Notes: generated by a model from the sequence alone, not told the origin. 64,000 nt of DNA from CAIKOD01 sp035543455 (GCA_035543455.1 DATKKE010000053.1:1-64000); one strand, 5' to 3'. Shown: positions 51,488 through 59,098, numbered from the stretch's first letter. Program-made: numbers and translations.

Positions 51488-52486
51488 ATGAAGAAAATCC
51501 CATTAAACCCGGAGTTGAAATCGTTCCTGATCAGTATCGGCAGTGCCGATATCGATGATGCTCTTCTCCCTGCGGATTTGAAAACATCAGCCACTGCAGG
51601 CCCCGGTGCCGGAGGATCATCGTTTTTTATCAGCTCGGGAGGGCACAGGGTACGTCTTTCCATCAACAGGAAATCCCCGCTCAAAGCCGTTAAATGGGAG
51701 GATGGTGTTGCCATTTTCAAAGACGGGAACATGGTCGTCAGCGGCTGTCTTGAAGAGCCGCTTTGTCATTGTCCGGGGCAGGCGTATATTACCATTAGTG
51801 AGCGCTGTATTTATGACTGTAAATTCTGTCCCGTTCCCAAATTACAGGGAGAACGAAAAGATATCCCAACAATACTGCGTATGGTCAGTAACGCCTGTGC
51901 GCGAGGTGGTATGCAGGCAATATCCCTTACCAGCGGAGTTGAACTATCCCCCGACGATGAGGTAAAAAAGACGGTGGAAGTCGTAAAGGAACTTAAAAAG
52001 CATTATTCAGTCCCCATTGGTGTTTCGGTATATCCTACGGAAACCTCTTCGGATGAGCTTTACAAAGCAGGTGCGGCTGAGGTCAAATATAATGTCGAGA
52101 CAATGGACCCGGAAATCTTCTCCCGGGTATGTCCCGGGCTCTCTCTTGAAGAGGTACTCATTGCCCTGAAGCATGCTGTGGAAGTGTTCGGGAGAGATCA
52201 TGTCTTTTCGAATTTTATCATCGGGCTTGGGGAAACCGATGAAACGGTGAGAACCGGGGTGGAGAAGCTCGTGCAAATGGGGGTTATTCCCATTCTCAGG
52301 CCGATATCAGCCAGCTCTTATCGTACCGGAGAGATTGAAATCAGTCGGCCCTCCCCTGAACGATTGCGAAAACTTGCCAGAATGGAGAAGAACCTGCTGA
52401 AGAAATATCACCTTGATGCATCGAAAGCAAAAACAATGTGCCTTCCGTGCACCGGCTGCGATATGGCCCCCCATTGTGATGTGTAA
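51488..52486 (+). CDS. radical SAM protein with C-terminal Cys cluster, downstream of tRNA-Cys
   Basis: From ATG 51488 (MKKIPLNPELKSFLISIGS) the 332-aa protein has an N-terminal domain of about 85 residues, the SAM cluster motif CIYDCKFC (about 113-120), a TIM-barrel core (SLTSGVELSPDDE, IGVSVYPTE, NFIIGLGETDETVR) and a C-terminal CLPCTGCDMAPHC for an auxiliary cluster. It lies 59 nt after tRNA-Cys with no promoter of its own that I can see. Substrate is unknown; context suggests sulfur or cysteine metabolism. Confidence 0.85.
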   Translation: MKKIPLNPELKSFLISIGSADIDDALLPADLKTSATAGPGAGGSSFFISSGGHRVRLSINRKSPLKAVKWEDGVAIFKDGNMVVSGCLEEPLCHCPGQAYITISERCIYDCKFCPVPKLQGERKDIPTILRMVSNACARGGMQAISLTSGVELSPDDEVKKTVEVVKELKKHYSVPIGVSVYPTETSSDELYKAGAAEVKYNVETMDPEIFSRVCPGLSLEEVLIALKHAVEVFGRDHVFSNFIIGLGETDETVRTGVEKLVQMGVIPILRPISASSYRTGEIEISRPSPERLRKLARMEKNLLKKYHLDASKAKTMCLPCTGCDMAPHCDV

Positions 52487-52505
52487 TACGTTGATCGCGA
52501 ATACC

Positions 52506-53303
52506 TTACAGGATTTCGTCCATACTTCCACTCCGGTACCCGTCCAGGTCAACGGTTACATAAGAAAAACCCATTTTTTTCAGGTTTCCGGAGACTTCGG
52601 CACGTAGTCTCATCAGGGTTTCAAATTCAACGGGAATTATCTCTATCCTGGCGACACCTCCATGGTTCCTGACGCGGAATTGTGAAAATCCCTTTTCTGA
52701 GAGGAAATCCTCCGCCTCCTCAATCATCCTGAGATCTTCTTTTGTTATCTCCTGTCCATAGGGTATTCTTGAAGACAGGCAGGCTGCAGACGGTTTATTC
52801 CAGAACGTATACCCAAGATCACGCGCTATTTCCCTGATATCTTCTTTTGTTATTCCAGTCTCAATGAACGGGTGAACAAATCCTTCTTCGTTGCTTGCGT
52901 CAAGGCCAGGCCGATGCTCTCCAAGGTCGGATACATTGATCCCATCGGCAATACATGCCATATGGAGTTCTTTCGCTTTTTCCTTCAATATTTTTGCAGA
53001 GAGTTTCTTACAGAAATAACATCGTTCCGTCGGATTTTTCCTGAATTGATCATTTTCCAGCAGGGAAACCGGGATGATCTCCAGATTGAGCCCGAGATCA
53101 CGGGCACATGCCACGGCGTCACAGAGTATCCTTCTCGGAACGACCGGGCTGTCAAGAAGGACTCCCCTGCTGTTACTCCCCAGTACGGCCGTAGCGACCG
53201 CTGCAAGAAGGCTGCTATCCACCCCGCCAGAATATGAGATGAGCATGGATCCTTTATCTGCGATATACGATTTGAGAGCGTCCAGTTTTTCTTCCCTGCC
53301 CAT
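52506..53303 (-). CDS. larE: ATP-dependent sulfur transferase, LarE family (Fe-S three-Cys type)
   Basis: ATG 53303 (MGREEKLDALKSYIADKG) follows GGAG by 7 nt. The 265-aa PP-loop protein has SYSGGVDSSLLA (23-34), CYFC (Cys95, Cys98) and PSAACLSSRIP (Cys175). LarE enzymes activate a substrate with ATP and donate sulfur; single-Cys forms sacrifice their own Cys, whereas three-Cys forms carry a [4Fe-4S] cluster, as these residues suggest. No larB, larC or larA lies nearby, so a Ni-pincer role is unsupported. It follows the XRE regulator gene by 57 nt and is likely co-transcribed. Confidence 0.88.
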   Translation of the reverse strand: MGREEKLDALKSYIADKGSMLISYSGGVDSSLLAAVATAVLGSNSRGVLLDSPVVPRRILCDAVACARDLGLNLEIIPVSLLENDQFRKNPTERCYFCKKLSAKILKEKAKELHMACIADGINVSDLGEHRPGLDASNEEGFVHPFIETGITKEDIREIARDLGYTFWNKPSAACLSSRIPYGQEITKEDLRMIEEAEDFLSEKGFSQFRVRNHGGVARIEIIPVEFETLMRLRAEVSGNLKKMGFSYVTVDLDGYRSGSMDEIL

Positions 53304-53359
53304 AATATACTCCAAAGAATAATGAGGAAAAATGCCGGTCCTTCATCTTCTGATGACGA

Positions 53360-53689
53360 TTATATACTGCATCCACCGGATGAAGAAATATCGGAATCTC
53401 CGCCGTCCCGCATTTCATGACAGATTGAACAAATCCGCTGGACAAGGTTTTCAACCTTTTCATCTTTTAAGTCCCTCGCGAGCTGCCCTATCGATTGTTT
53501 AATGTCTTCTCTGAATTCTATTCGGTATCCACGTTTTCCCGACAGGTATTGCGAAACAGCCGATGGCGCTATTCCCAGCATTCTCGCAGCTTCCACCTGT
53601 GAGACTCCATTCTTCACAAGTTCTACCGCAACAGCAGCCCGGAGAGCGGGCAGAACGTCCCAAACGATTTTCTGACAGGGAGCTTCCAT
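53360..53689 (-). CDS. XRE-family helix-turn-helix regulator with four cysteines (candidate sulfur-regulon repressor)
   Basis: The 109-aa protein begins MEAPCQKIVWDVLPALRAAV. The helix-turn-helix lies at about 29-53 (VSQVEAARMLGIAPSAVSQYLS). Cysteines are at 5, 87, 90 and 107, with CSIC near the C-terminus and a terminal GGCSI, suitable for an Fe-S or zinc site, or thiol sensing. Its own promoter carries operator 4, 46 nt upstream, so it is probably autoregulated and the DNA-binding protein of the TTCACA-N2-TGTGAA sites. This is inferred from position and motif. Confidence 0.82.
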   Translation of the reverse strand: MEAPCQKIVWDVLPALRAAVAVELVKNGVSQVEAARMLGIAPSAVSQYLSGKRGYRIEFREDIKQSIGQLARDLKDEKVENLVQRICSICHEMRDGGDSDISSSGGCSI

Positions 53690-53734
53690 GTTAGACTACC
53701 TTTTTATATCCGGTATACCGAATCAGAGATCTAA

Positions 53735-53746
53735 TCACAATTGTGA
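53735..53746. promoter_or_regulatory. sulfur-regulon operator 4 (XRE regulator-larE)
   Basis: Core palindrome TCACAATTGTGA; on the minus strand it sits about 20 nt after the TATA-like TAAAATATTTG (53764-53773) and 46 nt before the regulator start. Confidence 0.8.
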
Positions 53747-53972
53747 ATGGATCCGGGTATCTCAAATATTTTACCAATGATGCAGGTTTGATCTCCAGGA
53801 ATATATGACTGTATAATTTATCCAAAGAGTCTGGTACATTAATAATTTCGCGACACCTGACCAATTTATCTTATTTTCCGAGAAGGCGATACCTATTCAG
53901 ATACCGGTTGGGGAAAATTCTGCCGGTAAATGCACCGTTAAATATTCATGCTGTTATTATTAATGGTGAAGT

Positions 53973-53986
53973 TTCACAATTGTGAA
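53973..53986. promoter_or_regulatory. sulfur-regulon operator 5 (tRNA-Cys copy 2)
   Basis: Perfect TTCACAATTGTGAA, 26 nt after the TATA-like TTAAATATTC (53938-53947) and 6 nt before the mature tRNA 5' end, the same spacing as at tRNA-Cys copy 1. Confidence 0.85.
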
Positions 53987-53992
53987 TTTCCT

Positions 53993-54063
53993 GCCAAGGT
54001 GGCGGAATGGTTACGCAGCTGACTGCAGATCAGCCTATCCCGGTTCAATTCCGGGCCCTGGCT
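53993..54063 (+). tRNA. tRNA-Cys (anticodon GCA), copy 2, with acceptor-stem mismatch
   Basis: A 71-nt cloverleaf with anticodon arm GCTGA-CTGCAGA-TCAGC and T arm CCCGG-TTCAATT-CCGGG, discriminator T. The acceptor GCCAAGG against CCCTGGC leaves an A-C mismatch at the fifth pair (53997 with 54058). Copy 1 has a G-C pair there. The two copies differ at many other positions, so this is not a recent duplication. The promoter carries operator 5. Confidence 0.92.
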
Positions 54064-54206
54064 TCGAACTGAAATTCTTTCAGGAATTGATTCTACTCCC
54101 CAAAATTCCCGGAATAGAGTACGTTTTAAGGTTCGAAAAAGAACAAGTAATAGTTGAAAAACCCCAGGGAATTAATATCTTTAAATCAACGTGGCCAATC
54201 CCTTAC

Positions 54207-54214
54207 TATAATAT
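54207..54214 (+). promoter_or_regulatory. TATA box directly upstream of the E1-like gene
   Basis: TATAATAT centred about 26 nt before ATG 54236 predicts a leaderless or near-leaderless transcript, giving the E1-like gene a promoter separate from tRNA-Cys copy 2. Confidence 0.5.
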
Positions 54215-54235
54215 AACAGACAAGGACTGACTTCC

Positions 54236-54976
54236 ATGCTTTCTGAACGTGAACTGGAGCGTTATAAGCGACAAATTCTATTATTCGGGGAAGCAGGCCA
54301 GGAGAAGTTAAAAAAATCAAAAATTTTTATTGCCGGGGCTGGAGGGCTTGGATCCCCCATTTCAATGTACCTGGCTGTCGCGGGAGTGGGAACCATAGTC
54401 CTTGTCGATAACGATGTCGTAGAAATGACGAACCTGAACCGGCAGATCCTTCACGGCGACTCTGATATCGGCAGGAAGAAAACAGTTTCGGGAAAGGAAA
54501 CATTAATCCGGCTCAATCAGGATATCGAAGTGGAGGTGACAGACACCACCATAGATGAATCAAATATCAGTTCCCTTGTAGGGAGTACCCAGGGGATTGT
54601 TGATGCGCTGGACAATTTCGCTACACGATATCTCCTCAATAAAACCGCGATTGAAAAAAATATCCCCCTTTTCCACGGTGCTATCCGGGGCATGTATGGA
54701 CAGGCCACCACAATAATGCCGGGGACGACCCCATGTCTCAGGTGTATTTTTCCCCATCCGCCACCAAAGGAAGTGTTTCCGGTCGTAGGCCTTACACCAG
54801 GCCTGATCGGTATGGTGCAGGCAACGGAGGTCCTCAAATTCCTCCTCGGTACCGGCGAGCTTCTTACCAACAGGCTTTTTTTGTGGGATGGTATGCAATG
54901 CCGCGTCGAAGAAGTCACCGTTGAGAAGAACCCCTCATGCATAGTATGCGGCAGAAAAGAAGAGCAGATCAGGTGA
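54236..54976 (+). CDS. E1-like adenylyltransferase (MoeB/ThiF/UbaA family)
   Basis: The 246-aa protein starts MLSERELERYKRQILLFGEA. It has the ATP-binding GAGGLGSP (34-41), NLNRQILH with the Arg finger, and two zinc pairs, Cys167/Cys170 (CLRC) and Cys235/Cys238 (CIVC). The stretch where ThiF has its catalytic Cys reads VVGLTPGLIG and has none, so it probably only adenylates its carrier. The carrier gene follows 4 nt later. Likely role: thiocarboxylate formation for cysteine/homocysteine, molybdopterin or tRNA thiolation. Confidence 0.88.
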   Translation: MLSERELERYKRQILLFGEAGQEKLKKSKIFIAGAGGLGSPISMYLAVAGVGTIVLVDNDVVEMTNLNRQILHGDSDIGRKKTVSGKETLIRLNQDIEVEVTDTTIDESNISSLVGSTQGIVDALDNFATRYLLNKTAIEKNIPLFHGAIRGMYGQATTIMPGTTPCLRCIFPHPPPKEVFPVVGLTPGLIGMVQATEVLKFLLGTGELLTNRLFLWDGMQCRVEEVTVEKNPSCIVCGRKEEQIR

Positions 54977-54980
54977 GAAG

Positions 54981-55259
54981 ATGAATGTCACAATCAGGTT
55001 TTTTGCAGTATTCGGTGAATTGCTTGGAAAAAGTATGACCATCAAAATCGGCGAGGGAACATCGGTGTTCAGGGCGATTAATACTATTGCAAAAAAAAAT
55101 GAGAAGGGATACGCAGCAATTTTTGATGAATCGGAACAATTAAGGGAGTTTGTCATTATCATGCGAAATGGCCGGCGCCTCAGCCATACCGATGCCATGA
55201 GCACCCTTCTCACCGAAGGTGATGAGATAGCGGTTTTTCCTCCCGTTGCGGGTGGCTAA
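54981..55259 (+). CDS. ubiquitin-like sulfur carrier protein (MoaD/ThiS/SAMP family)
   Basis: The 92-aa beta-grasp protein MNVTIRFFAVFGELLGKSMT ends EGDEIAVFPPVAGG; the terminal Gly-Gly is the site of adenylation and thiocarboxylation. GTGAGAAG precedes the ATG. With the E1-like protein it forms a two-part sulfur-carrier module. Location inside the cysteine island makes a CysO-like role in sulfur assimilation an attractive inference, though MoaD function remains possible. Confidence 0.9.
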   Translation: MNVTIRFFAVFGELLGKSMTIKIGEGTSVFRAINTIAKKNEKGYAAIFDESEQLREFVIIMRNGRRLSHTDAMSTLLTEGDEIAVFPPVAGG

Positions 55260-55697
55260 AATCTGATTTCCGGGCTGGCGAAAAGTCTTTAATCGAATGA
55301 TCTCCGGTTTCCCCTCTTTAATCCATCAAAAAAAGTTAATATTTTAATTAGTTCGGTAAATCAGATTCTCCATGTACCTTCCCTGTGCCGAAATCCCGAT
55401 CAGAAGCGTTTGAGATCGGCAAATACCCTTTGTCTATCGTTGCTTAAACCCCTTTCCAATCCTTTTTGAATGGATGCAATACGTGGGATTACCAAAAACC
55501 TGATGAAAAATCCAGTTTGTTGGTTGGTGCACATAAACAGGAAAAATCAGCCGTTTCATTAATATTTAAATAATCGTGATAACCACCTAGTATAGGAAAT
55601 TCACAATTGTGAATAAGCGACCACCGCTCAGAACTGGCATATCAGTTCATTAATCCGCGATATAATTTCAAGGCCCATAAGAAACTCAGGGGTTATC
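55260..55697 (+). other. 438-nt leader and promoter region of sepCysS
   Basis: No gene is seen. It contains the TATA-like AATATTTAAATAA (55561-55573), operator 6 (55599-55614) and a predicted leader of about 100 nt before ATG 55698. The upstream part is featureless. Confidence 0.55.
55599..55614. promoter_or_regulatory. sulfur-regulon operator 6 (sepCysS-metY)
   Basis: Perfect 16-bp palindrome ATTCACAATTGTGAAT, about 26 nt after the TATA-like element, thus at the predicted transcription start. Confidence 0.85.
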
Positions 55698-57074
55698 ATG
55701 AGCATAAGAGTCCAGAAGACATTCGAAGCCCTCTTCGCACTCGAGGAAATCCGGGGAATTTTCAGAGGTTCAATACCCGGGACGTTAAATCCAGCGGGAG
55801 AGGAAGCGTTTAAGCTGAAGATAGCTGAATTAAAAACAATTATTGAAGATTTGGAATCCGGCAAAGGTACACCAAAGGTAACCAAAATAGCCGGCACGAT
55901 CGACATAAGGACACGGGAAGAAGAGAGTATCAATATCCAGCCAATCCAGGCTGCCGGCAGACTGACGACCGAGGCAAGGAAGGCAATTATAGCGTACGGT
56001 GATGGCTATTCAACCTGTGATGCATGCCGGAAACCTTTCCGTCTCGATAAAATATCCAGACCCGGAATTGCAGATTTTCATGCGGATCTTGCAAAATGGC
56101 TGAATATGGACCAGGCACGTGTAGTTCCGGGAGCGAGGCGGGGATTCCAGGCAGTTACAGGCACCCTCGTGGAGATGGGGGACTCTGTAATCGTTTCAGC
56201 GCTGGCACATTATACCGAGTTTCTTTCAGTTGAAAACGCAGGCGGCATCGTACGGGAAGTTCCTCTCAATGAACAAAATATCGTCACTGCCGATGCAACG
56301 GCCATGAAAATAGAGGAGGTGAAACGGGAGACAGGAAAACTTCCGGTACTTGTCATGATGGACCATTTCGATTACCAGTTCGCAAACGAGCATGAAATCA
56401 AGGGAATTGGGAAGGTTGCTCACCAGTACGATATCCCGTTCCTCTACAACGGAGCATATACGGTTGGGGTACAACCCGTTGATGGAAAGAACATCGGGGC
56501 TGATTTCGTTGTGGGGTCCGGACATAAAAGCATGGCATCCGTCGCTCCGTCCGGGGTCCTTGCCCTGAACGATGACTGGGCGGGAAAAGCATTCAGGACA
56601 ACCGGAATGGTCGGGGATGTAACGAAACGCAAATTCGGGATTAAAGAAGTCGAAATGCTCGGTTGCACCCTGATGGGTGGAACATTGCTCTCGATGATGG
56701 CCTCGTTCCCGACAGTAAAGGAAAGGACACTGCATTGGGATGACGAAGTGAAAAAATCGAATTTCTTCATCGATTCCCTGCTCCGTATTACAGGAAGCAG
56801 AATTCTCTCCGAATATCCCAGGAAACATTCTCTGTCGAAAGTAGATACGACAGGTAGTTTCGACACGATTGCACAGACCCATAAACGGAGAGGATTCTAT
56901 TTAAGCGATGAGCTTTCTTCGAGAGGAATCGTCGGAGAGTTTGCCGGGGCGACGAGAACATGGAAACTGAACACATATGGCCTTACCTGGGAGCAGGTGC
57001 ATTATCTCGCCGATGTGTTCACAGAAGTTGCAGAGAAATATCACCTACCTATATCAGATGAGGGATTATCATGA
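55698..57074 (+). CDS. pscS: Sep-tRNA:Cys-tRNA synthase (SepCysS) with N-terminal extension
   Basis: The 458-aa PLP enzyme converts phosphoseryl-tRNA-Cys to Cys-tRNA-Cys, the tRNA-dependent cysteine route of methanogens. Catalytic features: Cys107 and Cys110 (STCDAC), PLP-Lys277 (SGHKSMASVAP) and Cys323 (EMLGCTLMGG), the three sulfur-relay Cys. Usual length is about 370-395 aa; the first 75 residues (MSIRVQKTFEALFALEEIRG onward) are an extra helical domain, fitting the fused SepCysE-like region of SepCysSn-type enzymes. SepRS is not in the window. It overlaps metY by 4 nt (ATGA) and carries operator 6. Confidence 0.92.
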   Translation: MSIRVQKTFEALFALEEIRGIFRGSIPGTLNPAGEEAFKLKIAELKTIIEDLESGKGTPKVTKIAGTIDIRTREEESINIQPIQAAGRLTTEARKAIIAYGDGYSTCDACRKPFRLDKISRPGIADFHADLAKWLNMDQARVVPGARRGFQAVTGTLVEMGDSVIVSALAHYTEFLSVENAGGIVREVPLNEQNIVTADATAMKIEEVKRETGKLPVLVMMDHFDYQFANEHEIKGIGKVAHQYDIPFLYNGAYTVGVQPVDGKNIGADFVVGSGHKSMASVAPSGVLALNDDWAGKAFRTTGMVGDVTKRKFGIKEVEMLGCTLMGGTLLSMMASFPTVKERTLHWDDEVKKSNFFIDSLLRITGSRILSEYPRKHSLSKVDTTGSFDTIAQTHKRRGFYLSDELSSRGIVGEFAGATRTWKLNTYGLTWEQVHYLADVFTEVAEKYHLPISDEGLS

Positions 57075-58375
57075 CAGAAAAGAAAAAATTTCACCTGGGA
57101 ACAACGGCATTACATGCCGGGCAGGTACCTGATCCCACGACCGGATCCAGGACTGTGCCGATCTACCAGACGTCGTCGTATGTTTTCAAAAGTGCGGAAC
57201 ATGCAGCCAATTTATTTGGCCTTCGGGAACTCGGGAATATTTATACCCGCCTGCAGAACCCAACGACGGACGTATTCGAGAAACGTGTAGCAGCTATTGA
57301 ACGCGGTACCAGTGCAATTGCCACGGCATCCGGCGCGGCAGCAATAACCTATGCACTCCTGAATGTTACGAGGCCCGGGGATGAGATCGTTTCCGGCGAT
57401 AACCTGTATGGGGGCACGTATGAATTTTTCCACTACACATTCCCAAAACTCGGGAGAACGGCCATTTTCGTGGACTCGACAAAGCCGGAAGAATATAAAA
57501 AAGCGATCACACCAAAGACTAGGGCAATCTATGCCGAGACTATCGGGAACCCGAAGCTCGATGTCCCGGACTTCGAAGCAATAGCCAAAATTGCTCATGA
57601 TGCAGGGCTGCCGTTTGTCGTCGATAACACAACAGGCGTCGGACTCGTACGTCCGATCGAGCACGGTGCCGATATCGTCGTGTTATCGGCGACAAAATAC
57701 ATCGGCGGACATGGTAATTCGATCGGTGGCATAATTGTCGATTCAGGCCGGTTCAACTGGAATAATGGTAAATTTCCGGAATTTACCGAGCCCGACCCGA
57801 GTTATCACGGACTTAAATACTGGGATGCTTTTGGAAACTTTCCCGGTCTCGGAAATGTGGCATTTTCCTTTAAGATCCGCGTCTCCCTCATGAGAGATAC
57901 CGGGGCGGTTTTGAGTCCGTTTAATTCCTGGCTTTTCCTTATCGGGCTCGAAACTTTGCATCTGCGTGTGCCGCGTCATTCAGAGAATGCCCTGGCCGTG
58001 GCGCAATTCCTGAAGGGCCATCCAAATGTAGCCTGGGTCAACTATACCGGGCTTCCCGGACACCCAAGCCATCATCTTGCCCGGAAATACCTGACAGGAG
58101 GGTTTGGACCTCTTGTCGGATTTGGCGTAAAAGGAGGAGAGATTGCAAGCAAAAAGTTTATCGATCACCTTAAATTGTTTTCAAACCTGGCAAACATCGG
58201 GGATTCAAAGAGCCTGGTTATTCATCCGGCATCGACGACACACCAGCAGCTGACAACCGACGAACAGGCAAAAACAGGCGTAACTCCTGATTTCGTACGA
58301 CTCTCAATCGGAACGGAAGATATTGAAGATATCCTCGCAGATCTTGATCAGGCGTTGAAGGCTGCATGTCGGTAA
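57071..58375 (+). CDS. metY: O-acetylhomoserine sulfhydrylase
   Basis: The 434-aa PLP enzyme begins MTEKKKFHLGTTALHAGQVP. Motifs: RLQNPTTDVFEKRVAAIE, TASGAAAITYAL, YAETIGNPKLDVPDF and PLP-Lys209 in LSATKYIGGHG. It makes homocysteine from O-acetylhomoserine (made by MetX, 46842-48317) and sulfide. Its ATG overlaps the sepCysS stop, so free homocysteine and tRNA-bound cysteine synthesis are translated from one mRNA. Confidence 0.94.
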   Translation: MTEKKKFHLGTTALHAGQVPDPTTGSRTVPIYQTSSYVFKSAEHAANLFGLRELGNIYTRLQNPTTDVFEKRVAAIERGTSAIATASGAAAITYALLNVTRPGDEIVSGDNLYGGTYEFFHYTFPKLGRTAIFVDSTKPEEYKKAITPKTRAIYAETIGNPKLDVPDFEAIAKIAHDAGLPFVVDNTTGVGLVRPIEHGADIVVLSATKYIGGHGNSIGGIIVDSGRFNWNNGKFPEFTEPDPSYHGLKYWDAFGNFPGLGNVAFSFKIRVSLMRDTGAVLSPFNSWLFLIGLETLHLRVPRHSENALAVAQFLKGHPNVAWVNYTGLPGHPSHHLARKYLTGGFGPLVGFGVKGGEIASKKFIDHLKLFSNLANIGDSKSLVIHPASTTHQQLTTDEQAKTGVTPDFVRLSIGTEDIEDILADLDQALKAACR

Positions 58376-58795
58376 ACCAGGAAGAAATGTATTCATCTTT
58401 TCTTGAAGATTTTTTTGATAAAATAGCTCTGTTAACATCCTGGAATTAATAAATTCCATTCCCTTCTCAATTCATTCTCAATAGGTTTGTATTCAGACGC
58501 TCCAGGGGCTCTGCCCCGTCGCTTTAGCGTCCCGGTCAGGATCGTGAGAGATCTGAACAATTATCTTCCTGCTTCATTGCCCTGGTACCTTTTCCAATGG
58601 CTATCCTGATGGGGGAGGGGCAGGGGGGTGTATCCCCTCCTGTCGAGGTGAAATATAAACAAAGTGAGGAATTCAACAGAGCGGACAAAACATTAATTTC
58701 AGATTTTTTGAAGCCTGGGTGGGCATTTGATTTGCTTTCCCGGTTTTGTAACCGAATGGAAAACCCTGAAACCAAAAAAAATTGAACATAAAAAA
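58376..58795. other. 420-nt convergent intergenic region
   Basis: Between metY and the convergent wHTH gene. It contains repeat copy R3 (58496-58545) and a G-rich stretch around 58608-58635. Short frames here are not credible genes. Confidence 0.55.
58496..58545 (+). repeat. dispersed hairpin repeat, copy R3
   Basis: GACGCTCCAGGGGCTCTGCC then CCGTCGCTTTAGCGTCCCGG; hairpins GGGGC-TCT-GCCCC and GCTTTAGC as in R1 and R2. Confidence 0.68.
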
Positions 58796-59041
58796 TTATC
58801 CGGCAATGCCTCGTTCTCCTCCATTAATGCCGTAGAGACTTTGTCGTGCATCAGTAAAATAAAGGCGTTCCACGAGAACATTCTCATTTTTCAGTCTCCT
58901 CAGAGCATATCTGACAGTGCGGGCCGGCAGTTGCGTCTTTTCAATAATCGATTTCTGAGTCAGCTGCCCTTCTGTCTCAAGCACCCTGTATACTAATTTG
59001 GCCGATGGCGGCAGGTGCCTGATGTCGTCCGGTTTATTCAA
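58796..59041 (-). CDS. small winged-helix transcriptional regulator (paralogue of 24287-24568)
   Basis: The 81-aa protein starts at a TTG (MNKPDDIRHLPPSAKLVYRV) and has the helix-turn-helix LTQKSIIEKTQLPARTVRYALRRL and a wing FTDARQSLYGINGG. It matches the protein at 24287 along its whole length but lacks its 20-residue tail. A near-match operator (59099-59112) abuts its TATA-like element, placing it under the sulfur-regulon control, or making it a second regulator there. Confidence 0.75.
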   Translation of the reverse strand: MNKPDDIRHLPPSAKLVYRVLETEGQLTQKSIIEKTQLPARTVRYALRRLKNENVLVERLYFTDARQSLYGINGGERGIAG

Positions 59042-59098
59042 TCCTGTTTGTACAACAAAAACGATCCCTCATAGTAGGATCACCATAAGTAATTCGAC

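Noticed and set aside
58600..58640. G-rich run as a possible quadruplex or CRISPR remnant
   Set aside because: Single short tract without repeat structure; probably part of the repeat-associated GC-rich DNA.
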